64,000 nucleotides of DNA from Gigantopelta aegis (taxonomy: Eukaryota; Mollusca; Gastropoda; Neomphalida; Peltospiridae), in contig NC_054699.1 of NCBI RefSeq assembly GCF_016097555.1, positions 8,061,132 to 8,125,131 on the forward strand, in the 5' to 3' direction. Below the pieces are notes generated by a model that ran no database searches, was not told the DNA's origin, and saw nothing but the letters and a program-made list of their open reading frames with translations. A program made the translations under genes and the position numbers. This document shows, one piece after another, positions 45,090-57,887 of this stretch (position 1 is its first letter; each line of letters begins with the position of its first letter).

Positions 45090-45757
45090 TTTGTGTTTTT
45101 CAGGTGAGTGGTGGCAATAAGATTTTCAACACTTGAATGTACAGCTGTTAATTCTATAGAGATGCCATTTTCGTATTAATTATCGTACTTTAAAAAAAAA
45201 AAAAAAAAAGGTTTAAAGTCTAGTAAATAAGTTCTAATTTGCGCTGTACCATTGTATTGTCGTATTTTTACGTTCGGGGTTATTAGGTCAATTTATTTAT
45301 ATAAATACATTAGGTGTGTTCTACTCTATGAGATATTTAACATTTGGCGACATTGACATTAAAGGGTTTTGGCGCGCGCGCGTGTGTGTGCGCGCGCGCG
45401 GTCTGGCTGAACAAATCAAAATACATTAGTTTCTTGAGAGCGTATAAACTGGATGCGTGCCATGTGTACGTCTACAAAACGCATGCAGCCAGTCGCAATG
45501 AAATAATCTTAAATGATGTATATGCCCAAAACGCAAGCCGCAGACGCACCAGTCGGACCGCACACACGTGCCGCATCCACTCATGGTCTGGTTTTGTGAA
45601 AGACGCTAGATTATATCCTACGAACTAGGTTCATGTCCTCCCCACACACACACTTCCCACCCCAGCCTGTGCTCCTGCAGCCTGTGTTGTTGATTTTAGG
45701 TCATTCGGATCAAATAAATGTTATTGGGGAACCCGCACTGTGATCTAAAATATATCC
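45090..45757. other. Unassigned interval
   Basis: Contains a GCGCGC/GTGTGTG purine-pyrimidine alternation at 45372-45401 that could adopt Z-DNA. A 94-codon frame across it (45344-45628) has no similarity and is not called. Confidence 0.3.
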
Positions 45758-46070
45758 GTGGCGGGATTTAGGTCAGTCGGTTAAATGCTCGATTGAGATG
45801 CTTGCGTCGCAGGATCAAACAACCTGTGTGGATCCATTCAACTGATTGGGGTTTGTAACGTTCCAACCAGTGCACGACAGCTAGTCAAAAGCCGTGGTAT
45901 GTGCTCTCCTGTCTGTGGGAAAGTGTATATAAAAGATCACTTAAGAGCATTAAGAACAATATAACGGGTTTCCTCTGATGACTGCGTGTCAGGATTACCA
46001 AATGTTTGACATCCAGTAGCCGATGATTAATTAATCATTGTGCTCCAGTGGTGTCGTTAAACAAAATATA
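45758..46070 (+). repeat. SINE, full length (second subfamily)
   Basis: Same head and tail as 43070-43388: GGGATTTAGGTCAGTCGGTT, GCAGGATCAAACAACC, TATATAAAAGATCACTT, GTGGTGTCGTTAAACAAAA. Confidence 0.8.
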
Positions 46071-46769
46071 CTTTAACTGTGATTTAAAAAATATCCTTCA
46101 AAAGCATCAGAAAATGCCCCATAATAGTGCCAAGAGTGGAGTGGGGTGGTGGTGGTGGTGGTGTGTTTGTGTGTGTACGTCAATATACCAAACGTTTCTG
46201 ATGGAGGGCGCTCTTACCCCACCTTTTATACATATATCACCCCGTTAAAATCACAACTACGATAGTGCTGCATAATTCGCTCATCTTGCTGTTTTGATGC
46301 AATTTAAATAAAGTAGTTTTCTTTAAAAAACAAAAATTCTCAAGGTATTTCACACCACCCGTACAGCTTACATTTTTATCTTTAATTCCATAAAGAAAAA
46401 GTCCACAGCTTATTAAGTTGTAGAAATTCAAATTTCAGGCATAGAACAAGGGAGATAACTCTTGCATCAGGTAAAATAAAACAAATGCTTTTTTAATCGG
46501 CAACTCGGCCGGGCAAAGCCAAGGCCGACACCTGCGCCCATGACAGGCATACGCTACAACAGCTGACCTGACCTAACCGGCAACTATTAAAGGTGTTATC
46601 CAGGTGTGTGTGCGTGCGTGCGGTGTGTATGTGCATGTGTTTATGTGTGTGCATGTGTCTGTGTGTTTGTATGTGTATGTATGTGTGTGTCTGTGTGTAG
46701 TGTGTGTATGTGTGCGGTGGGGTTTTCAGCGGTCTGACGCCTTCACCACCTTCGGCCCCTCTCAAAGAA
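46071..46769. other. Unassigned interval with GT-rich tract
   Basis: GT-rich imperfect repeats lie at 46600-46716. A GGCCGGGCAAAGCCAAGGCC-type motif at 46506 with GGCATACGCTACAACAGC downstream resembles part of the solo LTR near 23380-23430, perhaps a shared small repeat. Confidence 0.35.
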
Positions 46770-46850
46770 ATTAAAGTTTGTTTTGTTTAACGACGCCACT
46801 AGAGGACATTGATGAATTAATCATCGGCTATTAGATGCCAAACATTTGCG
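46770..46850 (-). repeat. SINE tail fragment
   Basis: Reverse tail only: TTTAACGACGCCACTAGAGG and ATCGGCTATTAGATGCC. Confidence 0.7.
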
Positions 46851-46982
46851 CTCAAGAAAATGTTCTTTTGTTTAATGTATTTTTCTTGACAGCATGACTC
46901 GATCCCACAAGAAACTGCACTCTCCTGTCTAGACACCCATCTCGTTGCATAAATCCCTGTACACGCGCCTGTCCTCGTGTTG

Positions 46983-47308
46983 TGTGGGGCGAGACGTAGC
47001 CCAATGGTAAAGCGCTCGCCGGTTTAGGATCGATCTCCGTCAGTAGGCCCATTGGGCTATTTCTCGCTCCAGCCAGTGCAGCACGACTGGTACATCAAAG
47101 GCCGTGGTATGTGCTATCCTGTCTATTGGATGGTGCATATAAAAGATCCCTTGCTGCTAATCGAAAAGAGTAGCCCATAAAGTGGCGACAGCGGGTTTCT
47201 TCCCTCAATATATGTATGGTCCTCAACTGTATGTCCGACGCCATATAACCGTAAATAAAATGTATCGAGTGCGTCGTTAAATAAAACATTTCCTTCCTTC
47301 CTTCGTTC
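46983..47308 (+). repeat. SINE, full length
   Basis: Head ACGTAGCCCAATGGTAAAGC with B box-like GGATCGATCTCCG, body AAAAGATCCCTTGCTGC, tail TGCGTCGTTAAATAAAAC and TTCC repeats. Close to the 12588 copy. Confidence 0.85.
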
Positions 47309-47796
47309 GTTGTGCACGTCTCTATACTCGAATGCGAATCCTTGAGAATGTGTCACCCACACGTGCATCACGGTGAGGTTACAGTACACAAAGGGGATCA
47401 TCACTGACTAGAGAGCTGAAGCAAATCCTCAAATTCGGAAAAAATTTATAGTTTTTTTCGGGCAAAATGTGCCAACCTGAGACCTTTTTTTTACCATGCA
47501 TTTCCATCATTGTACCCGCAAAATTAGTTGTAATCGACACATAAAATATAGAAATATTACATTAAAACACATTTAAATCATTTAACATGAAATAAAATAT
47601 TTAAAAGATTTATCTAACAAAAACCCTTAAATGCAGTTTTATAATACAATAACAAGTCAAGTTTTTCTTTGAAGTCTTGTGCTATAGTTTTGATTGCATA
47701 TTTATGAAACTAGACGCATTTGTACCATAGTATCCAGCCCAGAGGGCAGACTAATCAGATTACATGAACTAAGACAACATCTACAAACCAGGTATG
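47309..47796. other. Unassigned interval
   Basis: AT-rich. Contains a T run near 47486 and no recognised feature. Confidence 0.3.
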
Positions 47797-47985
47797 ATCA
47801 ACAGAATAAAAAAGATTGACAGAAATAATGTTCCACAGTGATTAATCGACCTTCCTGGAAATGGTCAAAATCGAGAATGACATCCCACACACGTGTACGG
47901 GGCAATTGCGTGATGCATGTGCAAACTATGGAATGTGTTTCAGTGTGTTGACAAACAGACCTGAATGTTCTTTACTAGGAAGATC
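47797..47985. repeat. Fragment of a mariner-like dispersed repeat
   Basis: Matches 63853-64000 almost throughout (ATGTTCCACAGTGATTAAT, GACCTTCCTGGAAAT, TGCGTGATGCA, TATGGAATG), and parts of the short element at 54781-55213. It directly adjoins the Gypsy-like fossil. Confidence 0.65.
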
Positions 47986-50900
47986 ATAACTTGTGTCAAC
48001 GTCAGGATCTGGGGGTGTTTCATCATCATTATCTGTGTCACCGGAAGTACACTGTGGAATTTGACAAGTCTTGTTTGGTACTATGTAACACTCAGTACGT
48101 CTGGATACAGAGTCAATGGAACGATCCATGTCAAGCGCAAAGAAGTATCTTTGAACTACCTTCTTCAGTTGAAATGCTGATGGGTGATTCAATTGAATAT
48201 GTAAAGCATTGAGGAGACCTTCTAGAACTTGTGGTGGAACAACAATACATTCTCGTGTGGGGAATAGTGGATCAGTTCGCTTTACGACGAGGAGACCATC
48301 TTTGGCAATGGTTACCGTATTGATGTAACGTTTAACATCTTTGATGTTGGTGAGCTTCTTCGAAGGGCGAGTACCTTGAATCAGGTGAGAATGGGTACGC
48401 CGTAAATCCTTGCACTCTTCTTGTACTCTTACCTGATAGTATGTCATCTATGAGAATGTGTCGAACAAAAGAATTTTCAGTTTCTTGGATGAAAGTACAT
48501 ATTTGACACGATTCATTGTGACACTCTGGAGCATTTCGGCTAGCAAAGTCTGATGGGATATTTGCATTACCAGCTAGATGACAGACGGAGGCTTGAAATC
48601 TGCTGACTGTAGATAGAAAAGTTGAAACCCGAGGACTTGCTGAAAATTCGCCACGGCATAACTTCTCAAAAGCAAGGACGCAAGGTTTGTTGTCAGTGAG
48701 GATGATAGGTTTCAGACTGGACTGGATGATGTAAGGACTGAAGTGCTTTGTGGCAGCGGCAATCGACAGTGTTTCAATTTCACATGGTAACCATGTGACT
48801 TGACGTGGTCTGAGTTTTGCGCTGAAGAATCCTGCAACGCGAGGTTGATTGTGGCGAGTTATGTACAAGGTTGCTCCTATGCCTGGGTCCTTAACAGCTC
48901 CATCTGTAACAATCCAAAGTTGGTCTTTTGGGTTTGGGAGAACGATTGCTTTGTTTGACGAGAGCATTGTGTGGGCATGAGAAAAGGCATCATGAAGGTC
49001 ATTGCTCCAAACTATTTCATCTTTTGACTGGTGACCTGCTACAATATCATCAAAAGGGGCAAGGATCTTCGAACAGCCGGGTATAACGCGGGCGAGAATT
49101 TTGTATGCACCAATGAATGAGCGCAAACCATAGACTGTGTTGGGAGGCGAACACGACGCTAAAGTAGCGATGCGGTGAGGACTAGCCTGAATACAGCCTT
49201 GTTGCCAATTCCATCCTAGGATTGTGGTTGATTGTGGAGTGATTATTGTTTTGTGTGCTGACAGTCTTAAGTTGTTGCGTCGAAGGGCTGTCAACAACCG
49301 ACGCCAAGTGTTGATTAATTCTTCAAGGGGTATTTCCGCCACAATACAAGTCATCAGCGAGTTTAGTGACAACCCCTTCCGTCAATAAATCTCCCAGAAC
49401 TCTACACATAAGTTCCTCTAGTGCAGTTTCTGAACCTGGCATACCCATTGCCAATCGGGTGTATACACGGATACAGCGAAACGGAGTAGCGACACCACAA
49501 TACTTCATGGAATGCTTGTCAAGTGGTATTTGGTAGAAAGCGCTGGACAGATCAGTGGTAATAATATATTTCCATTGACCAATTTGTCTCAATGTTGAAT
49601 CTACATCAGGTAACAGGGACGGCTGAGGTTTGGTGTAACGACCAATATCACCGAATGATGTGACCAGGCGATGGCCACCTGATCGCTTTCTGACAAGGAA
49701 GGAAGGGTTAACGTATTCAACCTTGCTACCTGCATCTTCAGGACGTTTGAAAACTCCCTTGTCCTCGAGGTCGTCGAACATCTGTTGAAGTTCTCCGAGT
49801 TGCTTTCTGGAGTACTGGGGTACTCTTCCCTTCCTCTGAGGAGGTTGTACTGGACCCATGTTAACTACTGCTTGGAATGGACCACTGGCACCATTATAGC
49901 ATTCTATGGAAGGGTCAAATACATCATCATATTCCTGAACTAGAGCACTGAATTCCTTTCTGATTTCTGGAGAGAAAATACGGTGAGGGTCTACTTGAAT
50001 TTGATCTGAGAACTTGCCATATGACTGTGATTTGGTATATGTTCTGGGGAGATGTGCTTTGTCACTGACATTGTCAACTTCTGGGATGAATACTGGTCGA
50101 ATCTGGCAAAAATGTTCATTTTTCCTCAGGAGTTGTGGACTGTCGGTTGTGTTTGGTATGCAAATTCTCCCCAATACACTTTGGAGGAGACTGTGTGGAG
50201 GCCATGTTTTGGCTTGTGTAGCATGAATGTTATCAGTTCGTGGTTCTACAGCATACAAATCATCTTGAAGTGCGTAGTCATCAGGCACTGGTATTTCGAC
50301 ATAGTCACCGGGCCCCACTGTGGTAGTAGTGGGTAGTGCTCTGAGTACACAAGCTCGGCGAATGGTGTGTTGATCCTTTGTTTCAGATAAAGAGACATAG
50401 TGAACAAGTGTACCATCTTTAAGACTTATCTGACGCTTTGCAGGTCGAATGCCGATGTCGTTACATTCCATAAATGGTGTACCAGCAAGTATGTCTACGT
50501 CTAGTTGTTCCACGATCAAGCCTTCAAAATGGAATTCCTTATCTCCCCGAGAGAAAGTGGCAGTAGTTTCTCCAATCACATTCAAGGGAGATGAGCTATC
50601 TGCTTGGTGAGCTGATTGTGATGTTTTCTTGATGTGGAATCCCAATGCTTGTGCAGTTGATAACCTGACCATGTTTCCAGTGGCGCCAGTGTCAAGAGTT
50701 ACTCGAACATTGTTATGTTTGTAAAACACATTTATGTAGGGTGACTGTCTGATCTGCACTCTCAGTGTAGAAGCACTAGAAGACTGGTGAGATTCAGATG
50801 GCGATTCGTTTTGTTCGTCGTCATCAGTGTCTGCAGAGTCCTGGTTGTTAGCTATGTTGATTATTTGTCGAGCTTTTAGAAGGAATTTGTGATCACTTTC

Positions 50901-51935
50901 AGGAAGGTGTTTGCAACGGCTCAGGAAATGATCATAGGAATGGTTTGCTGCTTTGCATATGGGGCATACTTTGGATGGCGTCCGAGAGGTAAAATGCTTA
51001 GCCTGTTGGTGTCTGGGCATTTGTTGCGACCGCCATGCTGAGGAGCGCATTACCTTTGCATCTTCAGATGTGCGTAATTCATCAATTAATGACGGCAAAG
51101 CTTGTGATATTTCTGGCTTGATTGATGCTAAAGTTCTTGATCTAAGTTCTGTGCCATACTTTTGTTTGACAAGTCTAGGTAGGTCTTTATTGGTAAGTCT
51201 CAGCCACTGAAGAACAATGAAGTTCTCAAGAGATGGAGACATTTCCTCATCTTCAGCAACCTGGTCACCATGGTGAGTGATGCCACTATCATGTGTGAGT
51301 AGATTGTCTTCTACAAATGCAGTTAGGCGCTGAAAGAGATCTTCCGGTCTTTCCTCTGGCTGTAGTTGAATTTCATCAAAATCCAGAAAATGACCCCCGG
51401 TGGATTGGAAGCCAAAATGTAGGCGTATTGACTGCCAGATGCAAGTCAGAGATGTGGATGTTTTGATTATGGTGTTGCGAGATATGATGGGGCAATAATT
51501 TGCAATTTTTCCCAACATCAAGTCTAAGTAGTTGTTTTTTTGTTGAGCTGTAAGACGTTGTCTTACTGGGATATGTTCACCATCGTCAGCGAAACCTCTT
51601 GTGGGTTCTGCACGGGACTTCTTATCCCACGTATATCCATCGGCCAGGAAACGGCTGAAGTTGGGATCGAGTGACAACGTGTACATTATATTTTGACGCC
51701 AGTTTTCTAATGAATTTACTGTTTCTACTTTTGTTAGAGACCATTGTTTTGGAGCGCGGTGTGTCTGTGCCATGGTGTGTTTGTGTTGTAGAACTACGAT
51801 GAAAGAATGTGTGTTACAGGCGAGCTAAACGTCGAACCGATCAGCTACGTGACGTAGTAAAACTATACAGGACAGCTTACGAGAAAGTCTGCTTGTGTTC
51901 AGACGCGTGGTTTCGATACCTGCTGCCACCACGCC
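47986..51935 (-). mobile_element. Ty3/Gypsy-like LTR retroelement, incomplete fossil
   Basis: Minus-strand parts in order: gag-like region with a CCHC-type Cys/His motif (about 50900-51773), aspartic protease (TLDTGATGN near 50690), reverse transcriptase (about 49250-49800), RNase H (about 48560-48930) and the H2C2 zinc region that precedes integrase (about 48130-48230). A primer-binding-like site lies at 51909-51931. The integrase core and a second LTR were not found. It is broken, with about two or three breaks plus the missing end; long frames remain, so it is not very old. Confidence 0.8.
51909..51931 (-). other. Primer-binding-like site of the Gypsy-like fossil
   Basis: On the plus strand this reads like the 3' end of a tRNA: a T-arm-like GGTTTCGATACC, an acceptor strand TGCTGCC, then ACCA. 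It lies about 135 bp upstream (in the element's direction) of its first frame, where a retroelement tRNA primer site is expected. A Leu-type tRNA is possible from the acceptor sequence. Confidence 0.55.
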
Positions 51936-52476
51936 AGTTAAGAGAAAAGTTGCCACCCTAATAGTTACTGATCAGAAACACAAACTTAGAAAGTAAAACA
52001 CAACTTTACTTGCGAAATACAAAAGGAGAAGGAAGAGTGAAAAACAAGGGCGATTACTTTCACCCAATACATCAAGGGAGATAACTCCAACTAAGGTTGC
52101 TAACATAATATCTGGCGCTAAAACACTTGAACTACGGTTCTGTGCTACATTGGTGCTTCAAATGCATTTGAAAATATAAACTGATTTTCACTTTAATTAC
52201 TGATATATATGGTACCGTACTTTTAGTTTTAGAATGTAATTGTTCACCATGTAACCGATTGGCGGTTCTTGTGATTTTAAAGTTGCGTAACCGACACACG
52301 AACAGAATAACGGTTCTCGTGAAATATTGTGCCCAGAGTATCATTTGTCATCAATTATTAATCATGCGGTGCATGGATCATACAGGCAAGCTCTCTCCTG
52401 AAATGAGCTAAATCCAATAACATAGGAGTTTTAATGACTAAATACACATTTATTACGGCTACATGTATATATGTAC
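51936..52476. other. Flank of the Gypsy-like fossil, possible LTR remnant
   Basis: The stretch just beyond the primer-binding-like site could be LTR, but no second copy exists in the window to prove it. The remainder is unassigned. Confidence 0.3.
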
Positions 52477-52656
52477 AGTGTGACCTCTCAAAACAGGGCC
52501 CTCTGTAAACTGGAATTCCCCCCCCAAAGCGGACATTTTTCATGATCCTTTTTTAAAAATTAGTACAGAACATAACCTCTCTAAACCGGATACCTCTTAA
52601 AACCGGACATTTTACGTGGTCCCGAGGGTGTCCGGTTTAGAGGGGTTTCACTGTAT
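52477..52656. mobile_element. pogo/Tigger-like MITE
   Basis: About 180 bp with inverted ends TACAGTGTGACCTCTC and GAGGGGTTTCACTGTA and internal CTCTCTAAACCGGA-type sequence, the style of pogo-group short elements with a TA target. Confidence 0.65.
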
Positions 52657-52721
52657 ATACATTTTCTAATTTAAAATATCAGTGTCCACACTCCCAATGT
52701 TTTTCTGAACATTCTATTTTT

Positions 52722-52978
52722 AGTTGGGCTATTTCTCGTTCCAGCCAGTGCACCAAGACTAGTATATTAAAGGCTGTGATATGTGCTATCATGTCTGTCG
52801 GATAGTGCATATAAAAATCCCTTGCTGCTAATCGAAAAGAGTAGCCCACAAAGTGGCAACAGTGGGTTTCCTCAGTCAATATCTGTGTGGTCCTTAATTA
52901 ACCATGTCCAACGCCATATAACCATAAATAAAATGTGTGTTAAGTGTGTCGTTAAGTATAACATTTCCTTTCCTTTCT
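52722..52978 (+). repeat. SINE, head-truncated
   Basis: Starts at GTTGGGCTATTTCTCGTTCC; body ATAAAAATCCCTTGCTGC; tail GTGTGTCGTTAAGTATAAC and TTCC run. Confidence 0.8.
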
Positions 52979-53090
52979 ATTTGTAGTAGCCCAAATAGGA
53001 TTTTTCCTTCCAATAATTGTGTACATATGAAAAATATATATATTAGGAAGAGATATGAAGTTTGAATACTACCAATCTGGTTAAAATTAG

Positions 53091-53520
53091 CTCTACTGGT
53101 CTACCAGTAGATCTAACAGCATTGCGTGGACTCCCATAAATAACAATTTAAATATCGACCAATTACACTTCGCCTTTTATAGCTTTATTCGGGAGCATGC
53201 AAATTCTAAAAATATCGGGCAAGATTATTTATGCAATAGGCGAACTTGTTGGTCTATTTCAACACTGAAAAAACAGGGGGAAAAGTGCAGTAATAAACAG
53301 ATTTTATGGTTATACCATCACTTTTTTTTCCGTCTTGAAACAAATCATTTCGTATACCCTCAGCATAATCCTGAATGTTTTCAAGTTCTTTTCAAATCAC
53401 TGGCATGATTTTGCAAGTAAGGTTTTGATTGGTTGAATAAAAGGTCAACTGGACATGAGCTCCAACGGGCTGCTGTTAGATCCACATGTAATAGTGGAGC
53501 TAATTTTAATTAGATGGAGT
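53091..53520. mobile_element. MITE, about 430 bp
   Basis: Imperfect inverted ends of about 45 bp: TTAAAATTAGCTCTACT with GATCTAACAGCA at the left, TGCTGTTAGATC with AGTGGAGCTAATTTTAA at the right. No frame. Confidence 0.65.
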
Positions 53521-53768
53521 ACTACAGACATTACAACAACCATTAGGACACTGGAATTCTAAACAGAAAAATAATTTATATTATTATTTTACTTGTTATG
53601 CAGGCTCTGTTTGTCAGAAACATCTTTCAATAACAGCAAATTCAGGTCACTCTGTTTAATGTTGCATACACAGACAAATAAACCCCTAGACCTGATCAGA
53701 GTTATAAAAATTTGTTTAGTTTTAATCTGCACCCAGATACAAAATAACCCCTAATCTTACACGCACAC

Positions 53769-54780
<1,012 letters not shown>

Positions 54781-55213
54781 TACTTGTCAAAAAAAGTAGG
54801 GGAACTCTAATAAGAATTTACAATTGCCAAAATTGTAAAGTATATTAGCTGTGGGGAATGGTTATATGATAATAGTGAATTAATTGGGCAAACATTACAA
54901 CCAGTATTTCAGTATTACAATAGGTTTTATGACCACCAAAGATCTTGAAGGACGATTGGGGTCAAAAGTGAAATTTGAAAGTTGACGTTTTTTTATCAGT
55001 AAATCGCAAATTCAAACAATAAAAATGACTATAAACAAAACAATAATAACAATATGATCAACAGAATGAAAAACATTGACAGAAATAATGTTCCACTGTA
55101 ATTAATGGACCTGGATGTCTTTACTAGGATGTCTGTGGTCAAAACGTATGTTCGGTCTAATTGTTGATATTAAACATTAATATTTCAGGTTCCCCTACTT
55201 TTTTTGAAGAGTA
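54781..55213. mobile_element. Mariner/Tc1-type MITE
   Basis: 433 bp with inverted ends TACTTGTCAAAAAAAGTAGG and CCTACTTTTTTTGAAGAGTA (about 25 bp, 2-3 mismatches) and TA at the borders. The interior shares long blocks with 47797-47985 and 63727-64000, so it is an internally deleted member of that family. Confidence 0.75.
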
Positions 55214-55559
55214 TATATACAGTATGACCACCAAATCTGAATTCAAGTTTAATTTTACAAATATATTTCATAATAAATTCATCAAAAATAGCATTAAAAA
55301 GAGCCATCCAGGTTTAATGATGCTATATTATATTGTTGCCGTTAATTGTTAGCTAAAATAAATTTTGATAGATATATATATATATATTCAAAATAATTTC
55401 TGCTTGAACCCTGTAAATGTTAAACACTAATATATCTGAAATGTTAAACAACATATACTGGTGGAAAGAAATAAAGGACCTCACATATAGTAACAAGAAA
55501 TAGTACAACAAATTCATGTATATGGTGGAATTATTAATGACACTTTTTATGTTAAATAA
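55214..55559. other. Unassigned interval
   Basis: AT-rich; nothing recognised. Confidence 0.3.
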
Positions 55560-56184
55560 TACAGCATAATAGTACATGAAACCTCAAGATCGACTAGGGT
55601 AATATAACATACAGATCTATGGAACACCCTACATGTGTGTAATACAGCATAATAGTACATGAAACCTCAAGATCGACTAGGGTAATATAACATACAGATC
55701 TATGGAACACCCTACATGTGTGTAATACAGCATAATAGTACATGAAACCTCAAGACCGACTAGGGTAATATAACATACAGATCTATGGAAGACCCTACAT
55801 GTGTGTAATACAGCATAATAGTACATGAAACCTCAAGATCGACTAGGGTAATATAACATACAGATATATGGAACACCCTACATGTGTGTAATACAGCATA
55901 ATAGTACATGAAACCTCAAGATCAACTAGGGTAATATAACATACAGATATATGGAACACCCTACATGTGTGTAATACAGCATAATAGTACATGAAACCTC
56001 AAGATCAACTAGGGTAATATAACATACAGATCTATGGAACACCCTACATGTGTGTAATACAGCATAATAGTACATGAAACCTCAAGATCAACTAGGGTAA
56101 TATAACATACAGATCTATGGAACACCCTACATGTGTGTAATACAGCATAATAGTACATGAAACCTCAAGATCAACTAGGGTAAT
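55560..56184. repeat. 83-bp tandem array running into a gap
   Basis: About 7.5 near-identical units (ACAGCATAATAGTACATG start; variants ATCGACTAGG / ATCAACTAGG). The array is cut by the N run, so its true length is unknown. Confidence 0.95.
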
Positions 56185-56384
56185 NNNNNNNNNNNNNNNN
56201 NNNNNNNNNNNNNNNNNNNNNNNNNNNNNNNNNNNNNNNNNNNNNNNNNNNNNNNNNNNNNNNNNNNNNNNNNNNNNNNNNNNNNNNNNNNNNNNNNNNN
56301 NNNNNNNNNNNNNNNNNNNNNNNNNNNNNNNNNNNNNNNNNNNNNNNNNNNNNNNNNNNNNNNNNNNNNNNNNNNNNNNNNNNN
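56185..56384. other. Assembly gap (200 N)
   Basis: Placeholder inside or at the end of the 83-bp array, 58 bp before an NHE exon. An upstream exon could be hidden here. Confidence 0.98.
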
Positions 56385-56442
56385 TTCCATCCATAATAAT
56401 TAAATAATTTAAATGTTTTTTTGTGTGATATTTTGTTTTCAG

Positions 56443-56538
56443 TCTTATTAGCTGTGGCATAACTCAGGTGCACTATGCCTTCCACAACATCAGCGACCAT
56501 TCCCGTACGACTATGAAATATTTCACAAGAACTATGAG
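56443..56538 (+). CDS. Na+/H+ exchanger (SLC9A/NHE), internal exon A
   Basis: Acceptor TTTTGTTTTCAG and donor AG|GTATGT bound 96 bp, phase 2 in and phase 2 out. The frame reads LISCGITQVHYAFHNISDHS, then RTTMKYFTRTM. In plasma-membrane NHEs the equivalent stretch is of the form (L/M)(I/M)(A/S)C... Y...NIS.(K/H)S.TT(I/M)KYF, at the junction between two core membrane helices, so this is a confident match. The split codon AG|C joins exactly to the exon at 59267. No preceding NHE exon was found in the window; the 200-N gap lies just upstream. Confidence 0.88.
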
Positions 56539-56964
56539 GTATGTCTTTACAGATAAACTTGGATAGAATTAAACAAATTGATTGAATCATTCCCAACTAC
56601 CCGTATATACTCATGGTTCCTGTGCATGTATTGGACAAGATACATATTTAACAGTATACTGAAGAAAAAATAAAATTCTTACCAAGAAATTATTTTTTGG
56701 TAATTCGTAAACATTAATTATGAGATAATTTTGCACAATTAATAATGGTGTTTCCACATGAATAAAAATTTCAACCATATGCAAATTTGCGTTTGGTTTG
56801 AGACCATTTAATTTGGTGCACATGCAGGGACTTTATTCCTAGAGTAAAATATGATAATAAAATATGTGATGTTTTGGTGAGGTTTTTTTTTTACATTTAG
56901 ATAATAGATAATTTCTAAAAAAAAATTGTTTTTAAAAATACATTTTCTTAATAATATTTACATA
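56539..56964. other. Intron sequence of the NHE gene
   Basis: AT-rich intron, nothing further recognised. Confidence 0.5.
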
Positions 56965-57783
56965 ATTAAAGGGACACATCCTAATTACGGCTATTTGTTA
57001 ACCATTACGGCGTTGTTTTTCGCTATTAAACCCCATTTTTCACAAATAAAATTGCACTTTACTTACATTTTATTATTTAGAATACACATTTCCATTCACC
57101 TGAAGTGCTTTTTGGTAATCCTGATGTTTGTAAAATCACGAAATGCATTTTTTGTATTTCTTAAAATGCCGCGTGTACTCCAGAAAAAAACGTTAAGCAA
57201 GCGAGGTCCAATCTATTTTTAGAGGGAATCTTCCTGTGTAAACGTCACAGACGTTGGTATACCACGTGACCGTTATTATTTTGATTCGGTTTGTTTTCTC
57301 GTGCACGGTTCGCGCAATCAACATCCGATTTGTTGTCGTTTGCTTGTTGTTCATTTGTGAGATATTTCTTCACAGTTCGTGAAAATTTTCAGTAACAATA
57401 AAGTTCAGACAAGTAAAGTGTCTCAATACAAAACGTTACAAACCCTTAAAACCAATAATTTTGCTCAGTCTTACGATATCTGGAGAGGGGATACAACCAG
57501 GACAGAACAGTTGGAACATGTCCAGGAGAGGTGAAAGGAACGCACCCCAAGTCTGTGAAATTTGTCGTGACGTAGGCATTGTTGTGCTTCGAGCGACATC
57601 TACCGGTGACATCAGAATACTAACTTTCAAAATTATTTCAAGCAATTGGGACATGGGGATTCCCATGAAACCTGCTTTTTCACTCCATTTGATAAAAACG
57701 TGATCTAAGTGTGTTACAGGTTTGTAGATTAACCAAATTATAATTTATTTTCGCTGGATGGAACTAGGGTGTGCGGCTTTAAC
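56965..57783 (+). repeat. Dispersed MITE copy with an inserted segment
   Basis: Left end AAAGGGACACATCCTAATTA and right end CTAGGGTGTGCGGCTTTAA. The family sequence is interrupted between about 57250 and 57700 by about 450 bp of unrelated sequence whose own ends I could not define. Confidence 0.55.
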
Positions 57784-57887
57784 TCAAATTTATAATATGC
57801 TGTCACTTAGCATAAACAGTGGTTGTCCAAAAACCTTTTCTAAAAGTACATAATAAATCAACATTACTCTCTAATGTATTTGTTTAT

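Larger units (their letters stand above)
52660..53660 (+). mobile_element. Diverged MITE copy with two nested insertions
   Basis: The outer sequence follows the 44042 family (ATATCAGTGTCCACAC; TTTTTCCTTCCAATAATT; GTCAGAAACATCTTTCAATA). A SINE (52722-52978) and a second element (53091-53520) are inserted in it. Alignment is loose outside these blocks. Confidence 0.5.

Noticed and set aside
45344-45628. 94-codon plus-strand frame
   Set aside because: Spans a GC/GT alternating tract, no domain, no splice sites, and low-complexity composition.
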